Shown here one piece after another: positions 34,201 to 41,095 of a stretch of DNA of 41,095 nt (its first letter is position 1; each line of letters begins with the position of its first letter). This stretch comes from Pelagophyceae sp. CCMP2097. Lineage: Eukaryota; Sar; Pelagophyceae. The position numbers and the translations under genes are program-made. Location of the stretch: NCBI GenBank assembly GCA_026770575.1, contig MU657205.1:207498-248592 (forward strand), in the 5' to 3' direction. The notes under the pieces are model-generated. The model was not told the origin of the DNA and made no database searches. It saw only the letters and a list, made by a program, of their open reading frames with translations.

Positions 34201-36430
34201 GCCCTCGACGGGCCTTCTGTGACAGTCGCTTTGACTGCGGCCCTTCGACGGTCCCTTGGACGGTCGCTCGGCTGCCGGCCCCTCGACTGCGGCCCCTCTG
34301 CGACGTCCCCTGGACGGTCCCTCGGACGGTCGCTCGGACGGGCCCTCGGAGTCGCCGCGGCTGCCAGGTCTCTTGCAAGGAACCATGCGTGGGGGCTTGA
34401 GAGGGGCCTTGAAAAAGGCCTCGCAAGTGACCGCGCAGAGGCCGTGCAAGTGGCCACAAGAGAAGCCTTGCAGGGGCCCGTCCGGAGGGCTCTTCAAGGG
34501 CCCTTGAAAGAGGCCGTCCAAGATGCCTTGTAAGTGACCGTGCAGAGGCCGGGCAAGTGGCCGCGAAAGAGGCCTCGCAGGGGCCCGTACTGTCGAACAC
34601 CCGGTGGTCGCGGCGGTGTTTGCGGGTCTTCAATTTGTGCCGAACCCTCGGGTCGCGGGTTTGTCAAACGACCAAACCCGTCTTCTCGGATCGGGTTCAG
34701 GTTCGGGCCACGGCCAGACCCGCGGGTCGGCGGGTCGGCCAAATCGCGCAAACCCGGCAAACCCGACCCGCGGGTTCGGGCAAACCCGAACCCGTCCCTG
34801 CTCCTGGTCCGGTGCCGTATGGGACCGTCGAGGGGACGTCTACGGGCCGTCTCCGGCACCCATCGGACAAGGGAGCGAAGAAGATCGTCTTCGGGGCCTT
34901 TCTCGGACCGTCTCCGGGGCTGTCTCGGGCCATCCAGGGACCGTCTCAGACGGTCGAGGGGCCTTTCTGGCCGTCTCAAACCGTCGAGGGGCCTTTTAGC
35001 GTCCCTGTCGGAGGACCATCGAGAGGCCCGTCGAGCAGAGTCGCAACGGCGTCCGGCGCTGCAACGCCGACAGATGAAACCCCAAGCACCTTGCGGAGCC
35101 CATCCGTCTTTGGCGGGGAAACGTTTCCCGAATCGCCCCCGTAAACGTTTGCCAGGGGACACAGTCGCTCGCGGGAAGGCCAGGTCGATCCCGCCCGCGT
35201 GCAGGTCCAGCGAGTCGCCTGCGCGCGCGTTCGGGGGAGTGCGCGCCGGGGGTGGTTTGGAGCCTCCAAAGGCGGTGCTTCAGCCTCGCGAGGTTGGGAC
35301 GCACCGAAGGCGGCCTTTGTCATTGCGCTGCATTCGATGTGCCACCCAGGTCTTCCGCGGCCCCAGGGCGAGTCCCAGCCGGGCTCCGCATCGGTCTTGG
35401 CGGCCTTCCAGAGAGCAAAGTCTCGCTTGTCTCGCTTCAGCTCGCCGGTGTCTTCGTCGATTACCGAGTCTCCCGCCGCCGCCGCCGCCGAAGTGCCGCG
35501 GCCCTCTGCAAACGTGCCGTACAAGTCGCCCAGCGCCCCGACGTCGAACCAGACGTCTTCGCCGCCCTTTGCGGCCGACGTGACGTAGCCGTTGCCTACG
35601 CTTCCATATAGGGACTTCCCATACGCTTCCTATATGCTTGACGTCCTCTGCCAGAGGCTGGATGCCGCGCACCGCTCTTCAAAATGTCCTGGATGAAGGA
35701 GACGATGTCGGGCACGTGCTCCGAGACTCGAAGCACGAAACCTGGTGGAGCGGGTGTGGACACGTGAAAGCCCGGTCGGTGACGCACTGGGCTTCAGGCA
35801 CCCTAAGCGCTGCATGTCCTCGAAGAACTTGTCCTCCTAAAATTGGCGTCTACGGGAGGTGGTCGGATGTTGCAATACGCACCTCTTCGCGGGCGAGCTT
35901 TGCCGCGTCCATACCCTTCTCCATTGCGCGGTCGATAATTTTGTCGTCAATGTCCGTTATCCCCATCCCGAAATCGATGGAAGCGCCGCCCTACAGTCGA
36001 TTGGAGCGTCGCCCTACTTTGACGTGGCAAAGGGCCTTTGGAAGTTGGGCTTACGTAGATGGTTGCGATTCTCCGCACGATGTCCAGCGTCACGTACGTC
36101 CGCGCGTGTCCCAAATGCGCCGCGTCGTACACCGTCGGTCCGCACGCGTACCAATTCAAGACGCGATCCGACGGCACCGCCTGCGTCGAAAGTTGGGTCC
36201 ATCACTTAGTTCTGATAGAAGGTCCATCACATGGTTCCCCATCGAGCAACTTGGTTCCGACTGACCTTGGTCTCCTTCGTCGCGGCGTCCCTGAGCCGCA
36301 GCGCCCGCATGGGCGGTAATCGCGCCGGCGTGGAGAAGCCCCGCTGCAGCGCCGACGCGAGGCGCCGTCCGAAGAGAACCATGGCCGCAAAAAGCAAGCG
36401 CCTAAGCGACGGTTTCGACAGACGCTCCAT
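31263..36430 (-). CDS. Cysteinyl-tRNA synthetase
   Basis: Class I aminoacyl-tRNA synthetase that charges tRNA-Cys. Phase-checked exons: 36430-36266, 36180-36055, 35990-35883, 35836-35788, 35741-35673, 35595-35305, 35218-35173, 33173-33010, 32740-32679 and from 32631, with further exons down to the TAA at 31263-31265. Motifs in order: [18 protein letters not shown] (HIGH-type signature HLGH), [69 protein letters not shown] across intron 7, and [11 protein letters not shown] (KMSKS loop). After the DDFRLFC anticodon-stem region come the helical [11 protein letters not shown] domain and a stramenopile-style tail, [11 protein letters not shown]...[16 protein letters not shown]. The N-terminal 55 residues are basic and hydrophobic, suggesting an organelle or signal presequence. 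Junctions between 32540 and 31600 are less certain. Confidence 0.93.
33174..35172 (-). repeat. 2-kb repeat-filled intron 7 of the CysRS gene
   Basis: The intron splits the [15 protein letters not shown] motif. Its phase-consistent donor is GC (TTCCC|GCGAGC) and its acceptor CTAG|G. Between about 33910 and 34140 it is made of 13-bp units, GACGGCCCCTCGA with variants, and related CTCG units extend from about 33640 to 35010. It also holds two copies of a segment of about 195 bp rich in AAACCCG/CGGGTTT (about 33720-33920 and 34600-34815), and a shorter GAGAAACCCGACCCC tandem near 33450-33530. Long open frames across it on both strands (up to about 700 codons) are repeat artefacts. Confidence 0.82.
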
Positions 36431-36696
36431 AGACGCAATCCGTGTCGCGGAGGTGCCCCTTACCCGGGTCGCACGCACCTCCCCGTTGGCCGCGCCGGCA
36501 TGCTCCGACCGAGTCGCACGGCAATCGTCGCTCCTCTCCGCGCTCTCCCGTTTCTCTGCTCCCTGCGCTTCGCCTGCCCTCCGCGCCGACTGTTTGTATC
36601 GATTAAAGTAAACGTCGCCAAAAGGTAAACTCACGGCCGTTTCGGCGACCTACGCCCTCGCGCACCCACCCTTGCCTGCGCCCGGGCGCGCCGCGT
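36431..36696. promoter_or_regulatory. Candidate CysRS promoter region
   Basis: The 267 bp upstream of the CysRS ATG (36430) would hold its promoter, and also that of the weak plus-strand frame starting at 36697 if that is a gene. I see no clear TATA box or repeats. The assignment rests on position only. Confidence 0.3.
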
Positions 36697-37275
36697 ATGC
36701 TGCGGGGCGCACGCGGTATCCACGCCGTGGCTGTGGCCTCGCGCGGCCGCGGCGGAAGGTCCGGCAGGCGCTGTGCCTGGCCGCATTTCGGCGCTGTGTC
36801 GGCCGCTGGCGCCGGCGAGTCTGGCGCTGCGATGATCTTTGGACGCAAAGATGCGTCGACGGCCGACGGCGCGGTGTCGCTCTCCGGAAGCGACGCTTCG
36901 TCGTTCGCACGTTCGTTAACGTTCGTTCAACGACGTCGACCTCACGCTCCTCCGCCCCAGCAAGCTCCGCGCGCCGGACGGCCCGGAGCGCATTTGCGTA
37001 TGCGGCGCGTGTCGGACGCGTGGCGGCCGGGGTCCGCGAGCGCCGTCTGGGGAGCAGTTACAGCCGTCTTCGCGTCTCTTCGCAAACGCCGCGCGCATCG
37101 CGACACGATTGCGGACTTTGACGGACGCTCTGGCTACGACTGTGCGGGCCTTTGGCGCGCGTCGACGCACGGCGCGCGTCGACGCTTTAAACTTCTTTGC
37201 ATCGACGGCTCCGACGCGCGAGACATGCCTCTGGTCGTCTTCAAAGGCTCGAGATCCAAAGCTCTTCAAACTTGA
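36697..37275 (+). CDS. Weak hypothetical gene
   Basis: ATG 36697 opens 192 codons to a TGA ending at 37275. The start (MLRGARGIHAVAVASRGRGG) resembles a transit peptide. Protein-like patches occur in more than one frame: FKLLCIDGSDARDMPLVVFKG at the end of this frame, and FNDVDLTLLRPSKLRAPDG and VRAFGARRRTARVDALNFF in another. This suggests either a spliced gene whose introns I could not place or no gene at all. No family is recognised. Confidence 0.28.
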   Translation: MLRGARGIHAVAVASRGRGGRSGRRCAWPHFGAVSAAGAGESGAAMIFGRKDASTADGAVSLSGSDASSFARSLTFVQRRRPHAPPPQQAPRAGRPGAHLRMRRVSDAWRPGSASAVWGAVTAVFASLRKRRAHRDTIADFDGRSGYDCAGLWRASTHGARRRFKLLCIDGSDARDMPLVVFKGSRSKALQT

Positions 37276-38329
37276 ATCAAAGCTGTCGACGGAAGACTTT
37301 GTTTTCACCCGCAACGACGGATTTTTGACGGCGGCGACGGGCCTCGGCAACAGCTGCCACATTCGCACAAGTTCGAGACCGTCCGAGCGACGACGGCGCG
37401 GTGCCCGAGTCGAAAGACGTCGCAACGAGACTTGCATAGCGACGGCTTGAAAAAGAGGCGCAAACGCCGGGAGCCGACGCGTGGCGCCTTTCGACCTGTC
37501 GATCCGCCGCCGTGTGCTTCAGGGCTCCAGCTGCGCCCGCAAGGTTCGTGTGAGGGTGTTCAGCGGGCGCCGCTGCGACTCTGTGAAGGGCCGGAAGCGG
37601 ATCGCGTCGGTTCACAAGTCGGTCCGAGGGTCCGACGCCTCTACGGTTTCATACGCCCCTATACGGTTTCATACAATCCTTGTACGGGCAGTCCGAGGGA
37701 CCCTTGAATGTCTTCCAATGTCCGAGGCGGTTCCAAGACGGACCCTTTTCGGCGGGCCCTCGACGGCCGATCGTCCACAACGACGGGGGGGCGGTCCTCT
37801 TCGTTTCCCCTCGAAGCCCCCCCTCGAAGGTCCCCTGCGGCCCCGAGACGAAACTTGACAGCCTGAAACGGTGCGTCCCTCGACTGCCCTCAGACGCATC
37901 TCGGACCCTCGCAAGCCGCGTCGGACAAATGGGCGCAGACTGTTGCAAGTTTATTCAGTGCGGCGTGCCAGCCCCATAGCGTCCCTCGGTGGAGCCTCTG
38001 CGCGTCCCGTTTCGCCATTCTTACGCGGGTCCATTTCAAACGGCGCCCATTTAAAAAGAGGCGAGCGCGCCCGGTCGTCCCGGTCGAGAAGCGGGCGAAG
38101 ATATAGGTGAGAGTTACAGTTATGTTCTTATGCGGCGGTTCGAGTTGTATTCATGGGTGAGTTATTTACGGGCGAGGTTCATACGGTTCATGGGCCGCTT
38201 CATGGGCGGGTTCATGGCCGCTTCATCGGGTTCATGTGCAGGCGTTTCATGCGGGTGGGCTCATGGCGTCATGCGGGTGGGCTCATGGCTTGATGCGTCC
38301 AAATGCAATCAGACGGAATAGACGATTCC
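37276..38329. other. Intergenic region with short repeats
   Basis: No gene I can support. There is a 20-bp-period direct repeat, TACGGTTTCATAC, at 37642-37654 and 37662-37674. A CCCTCGA/CTCGA-rich stretch at 37690-37870 resembles the intron minisatellites. Tandem (G)GGTTCATG units lie at 38150-38300. Confidence 0.5.
38150..38300. repeat. TTCATG-type minisatellite
   Basis: Degenerate units containing GGTTCATGGGCGG or CTCATGGCGTCATGCGGGTGGG repeat through this stretch. The last two units, CATGCGGGTGGGCTCATGGC, are nearly identical. It lies just past the 3' end of the minus-strand SOD-like gene. Confidence 0.75.
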
Positions 38330-39515
38330 TTACCCGCGGAGCACCAACGCGCAGGCCACCCTCTTCCCGTCGTAGTCGTGGATGACAAAGGCTCGGCCGC
38401 GGACGTCCAAAGCGGAAGCGCCGGACTTTACGATGACTTGTCCTTCGGTGGAGACGACCGTCTCGCCGGAAACGTCAAACGTCTCAGAAACGTAAACCAC
38501 GTCGACCCACGGATCTTCACCCACCGATTCGTCGTAAAAGTGCGGCCCGGCGTCGGATTCGCAGGAGACGCCGGCGTGAATATGCACCCCACAGCTGTTA
38601 GGCGTGTCCGCTTGGGCGCCATCATCACAGCGAGGATCCACGCCCTCCAAGTCGAAAACCACCAGCTGTGTCAGCGCCCCAGACTCGATGGAGACGTGGC
38701 CCGAGACGTCGAGGTCGCCGACTTCTGAAGAAGTGGTGTAGTCGAAGTACGGGACGAAGTCCGTGGCCGTGGCCGACTTTGCCGACTCGATCACAGCGCA
38801 AGCCACCTTGCCAGTCCCAGAGTGCAGCACCAGGGCGCGGCCCAAGACGTCGCCAAAGTCGAGGCCCGTGGACACGACGACGGTGCCTAAGCGGGGGTGG
38901 TGGACGCGTGTTCGACAGACGCGTGTCGGACACACCTGCCGACGCCCCATCAGAAGACGTGTAGACGCTCACTCCCGTGTACGGGTCCGTCTGAGCGTCG
39001 TAGAGGTGTCCAAAGGCGTCGGAATCGCACGAGTAGCCCATGTGTACATGAAATTCGCAAGATCCGACCGAAATCGGCCCGCCGTCGCAGGAGTTGTCGA
39101 GACCTTCAAATTCATAAGTAAACGTCGTCTCGCCGTCGTCGCCGGAGACGAGGAAGACGCGGCCGGCGATTTGGTTCGTGGCTGCGTCGAAGTACGGGAC
39201 AAAACCCGTCGCAAGAGACTCTACCGCGTCGCCAACATACAAAGGCCGCGGCCTCTTGCCGCGCGGGCGGTGGTGCGGCGTCGGCCGGTCTCCTCCGTCG
39301 CACCAGGTGCCGCCGCCGCAGGCATTGCAATGGACCTTGCTGGTGGAGCAATAGTCGTCCGGGTCGCCGCAGACGCCGCATTCATCCCACGAACAGCAGC
39401 CCTTGCCGACCTTGCCGTCGCCCTTGCCCTTGCCCTTGTCGACCTTGTCGCCGCCGCCCCAGTCCGTGCGCGCCGCCGCCGAGGCGAGGGCGAGGGTGAG
39501 GGTGAAGGAGAGCAT
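38330..39515 (-). CDS. Secreted protein with two tandem Cu-SOD-like domains
   Basis: Two exons, 39515-38936 and 38886-38330, joined across a 49-bp intron (GTGTGT...TTAG) in phase 1, giving 378 residues. ATG 39515 begins a signal peptide (MLSFTLTLALASAAART). A Lys/Gly-rich segment and a Cys-rich motif (CCSWDECGVCGDPDDYC, then CNACGGGTWC), common in stramenopile secreted proteins, follow. Two domains begin with FVPYFD. Each carries an HxH copper pair (FHVHMGYSC; VHIHAGVSC), a following His (GHLYD; GPHFYD) and a late His (LVLHSGTG; FVIHDYDG), matching the four copper ligands of Cu/Zn-SOD. I do not see the histidines of the zinc loop. Only domain 2 keeps the active-site Arg (GKRVACALV); domain 1 has GKVACAV. 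Likely an extracellular Cu-only SOD-like repeat protein. Enzyme activity, if any, is most likely in domain 2. Confidence 0.78.
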
Positions 39516-40497
39516 GTTTTCTGTCTTGATCTTGATTTTTGCCGTTTCGTGTTCGGGCCTCAAGTTTCAACTTTTGGGTTCCAAGGTTCGGGTCCGGTTC
39601 GCGCCGCCTTTTCCGATGCGACCTACATTGAAGGGCCCGAGGCGCGTCCGAGTTGGTAGGCGCCTGGCCACGCTTGCCATGACACCCCGGCGGGCGTCGC
39701 CAAGGCCTCCGAGGTCGGAGCACACCGATTCTTCGAAAGAGCTCCGGTGGCGAAGGTTCAACGGCTTCGTTTTCGAATGTGTTTACAAAAAGCACGCTGT
39801 GGAACCCCACCCGATCATCCGCTGTAAGGACGCGCCGCTGTCCCCTCTGCGTCCCCAAAGTCGATGGGGAGCGACGATTTCGCTGGGGAAAAGGGGCCAC
39901 TCCTGGCAAATGAGGAACCGCACAGGCTTCTTACGTTTGTTCTGATCGCTTCTTGCCTTTGTTCCGTCGATGAGCCTTTGGGCAGCGTCCGAGGTGACCA
40001 AAAATCAGGGCGGACGTCCCTCTCACGCCACGGCCAAAAGGGTGCGCTCATCGCGCCGGCCGCTCTGCTGGCACCAAAGTAGCTCATGGACCTGCGTCTA
40101 CCCCAGTAGGCTAGTACTATAGGCTATAATGGCCCGCGGATTTCATCTGCGTCTGCTCGAGTCTACTCTGTGGTGGTGCGGATGCAGACAGGTTGCAGAT
40201 GCGGACGTTGCGTGGGAGCGGACGCAGCGCAGACGCGGACGCGGCGCAGACGCGGAAGCGACGCAGAAGATTATTGATTACAGCGATAAACAGTAATTCT
40301 TCATTGCCTTTTCACGCATTAGAATTTCACTTTTTCCAAGCTACTTTAAAAGCTAGGAATCCTACTTTCCAAGCATGTCAGGTCCCCAAAGGGGGTCTTT
40401 GGATTTGAAAAAATCCTGGCCCCTAATCGGGGGTCGTTATTGAAGATCCTCCGTGGGCAATTTTGTCTGTCCGTCCGTCTGATTCGCAGTTCCATCC
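39516..40497. other. Intergenic region with a GCAGACGCGGACGC tract
   Basis: No gene I can support. From about 40180 to 40265 short units around GCGGACGCAGCGCAGACGCGGACGCGGCGCAGACGCGG repeat with a 6-12-bp period. An AT-rich stretch follows (40265-40440). The palindrome-like GGCTAGTACTATAGGCTATA at 40109-40128 recalls the TAGTACTAG motif at 551-599. Confidence 0.5.
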
Positions 40498-40962
40498 ATG
40501 TGGAACCTTTCCCCAACAAGACTTAGTGCGCGCCGATGGCTGGCGCGCGCGTGCTGCTGCGCGAGGGTGCGCGGGCCAGCAGCACGCGCGCGCGGGAGGG
40601 GCTTGGACTCGCTACGCCGGTCCTCCCTTCGCCGCGTCGCCGGCGCATCAGCTGTCCCCGAGGTGGGCGCCCGAGTGGCATGCCTGAATGGCAATGCTGA
40701 CCCCGAGGTGGGCGCCCGAGTGGCAAGCCCGAATGGCAATACGGACGCCGAGGTGAGCGCCCGAGTGGCAAGTCTGAATGGCTCCAGTGATCAAGACCCG
40801 TTGTGGACGCCCCTGTGGCAAAGGCGAGCTGCGAGTGACGCGCGGACGCTCGGCGGGACTGTGCGCACACGCTGCGTAGACTGGAGTCGCACGATGCCAT
40901 GGCGAAGACGCGCTTTGCTCTGTTATCAGCGTGCAAGTGCGCGCACGCGCACCCTGAAATGA
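40498..40962 (+). CDS. Doubtful ORF with a 15-residue tandem repeat
   Basis: An ATG-started frame of 154 codons. Its middle has three in-frame repeats of 15 residues (PEVGARVACLNGNAD and two variants) encoded by an exact 45-bp period at 40656-40790. The N-terminal part is Arg/Ala-rich and overlaps a GC hairpin. The reverse strand is open too, giving a CHSGAHLGV-type repeat. No family is recognised. The repeat keeps frame only because its period is a multiple of three, which is weak evidence for coding. Confidence 0.25.
   Translation: MWNLSPTRLSARRWLARACCCARVRGPAARARGRGLDSLRRSSLRRVAGASAVPEVGARVACLNGNADPEVGARVASPNGNTDAEVSARVASLNGSSDQDPLWTPLWQRRAASDARTLGGTVRTRCVDWSRTMPWRRRALLCYQRASARTRTLK
40543..40593. 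repeat. Perfect 17-bp inverted repeat
   Basis: GCGCGCGCGTGCTGCTG at 40543-40559 is perfectly complementary to CAGCAGCACGCGCGCGC at 40577-40593, with a 17-nt loop. The all-GC stem would be very stable. No T-tract follows it, and it is not placed as a terminator of any gene I can support. Confidence 0.85.
40656..40790. repeat. Three tandem 45-bp repeats
   Basis: Units begin at 40656, 40701 and 40746, each CCCGAGGTGGGCGCCCGAGT or a close variant followed by GGCA...GAATGGC. The period is exactly 45 bp, with roughly 80-90% identity between copies by eye. Confidence 0.85.
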
Positions 40963-41095
40963 TGGGCCCAATTGGGACGCGTCGTAAAGTTGATATGTTC
41001 CGAGGTTTCAACAGGACTTATCCCGGCCAGCATGCGCCTCTCAAGCACGTTTGAAAGGTTTCCTCTACACTACTGTACCAAAGAGCCAAAGGCCC

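Noticed and set aside
32304..34400. Plus-strand frame of 698 codons
   Set aside because: It is antisense to CysRS exons and then runs through the 13-bp repeat intron; Arg/Pro/Gly repeats only.
34534..35583. Plus-strand frame of 349 codons
   Set aside because: It is opposite CysRS intron 7 and exons 6-7; it shares the duplicated AAACCCG segment and has no domain.
1..41095. tRNA or rRNA genes
   Set aside because: I looked for T-loop (GGTTCRANNCC) and A/B-box patterns by eye and for rRNA-like stretches and found none that fold. A tRNAscan run could still find one.

Overview
This is nuclear DNA of a eukaryote. It is GC-rich, its genes are split by short introns (mostly 49-110 bp) that usually end TAG|G or CAG|G, there are no bacterial-style operons, and genes lie on both strands. 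A selenoprotein with its own SECIS element, stramenopile-type secreted proteins (an M11/gametolysin-like protease and a Cys-rich Cu-SOD-like protein) and short-intron, high-GC architecture suggest a marine microalga, probably a stramenopile close to the pelagophytes. That assignment is inference from content. The supplied reading-frame translations count GTG and TTG as starts; I re-read the sequence for ATG starts and splice sites and checked exon phases by hand.

Layout: 1-1081 is a non-coding flank with an AT-rich palindrome cluster and two pairs of 19-bp-period direct repeats. 1082-2870 (+) is a secreted thioredoxin-fold protein in five exons whose CxxC active-site motif is read as Sec-Gly-Sec-Sec (three in-frame TGA codons). 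A well-formed type I SECIS-like hairpin lies at about 3031-3099 in its 3' UTR. Tail-to-tail with it, 3316-4984 (-) encodes an M11 metzincin. 5000-8347 is mostly repeats, with a doubtful membrane ORF and an isolated WD40 repeat. 8348-27598 (+) is one giant UBR4/BIG-type E3 ubiquitin ligase gene of about 5,800 codons, with one exon of 10,001 nt and a 3' half of small exons that carries the hemi-RING/UZI catalytic module. 28221-30849 (-) is a gene of at least twelve small exons for an unrecognised type II membrane glycoprotein. 31263-36430 (-) is cysteinyl-tRNA synthetase, interrupted by a 2-kb intron full of 13-bp repeats. 36431-38329 holds only weak coding signals and repeats. 38330-39515 (-) is a secreted protein with two tandem Cu-SOD-like domains. 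39516-41095 is repeat-rich with no confident gene.

The genes are not an operon or pathway; they are housekeeping genes (UBR4, CysRS) mixed with secretory-pathway proteins. Two features link different parts of the window. One is a family of CTCGAG-cored minisatellites inside introns of three unrelated genes. The other is the splice convention GTGCGT/GTGAG...TAG|G, which helped define exons. The strongest candidate for something undescribed is the thioredoxin-like protein with a U-G-U-U centre and its adjacent SECIS.
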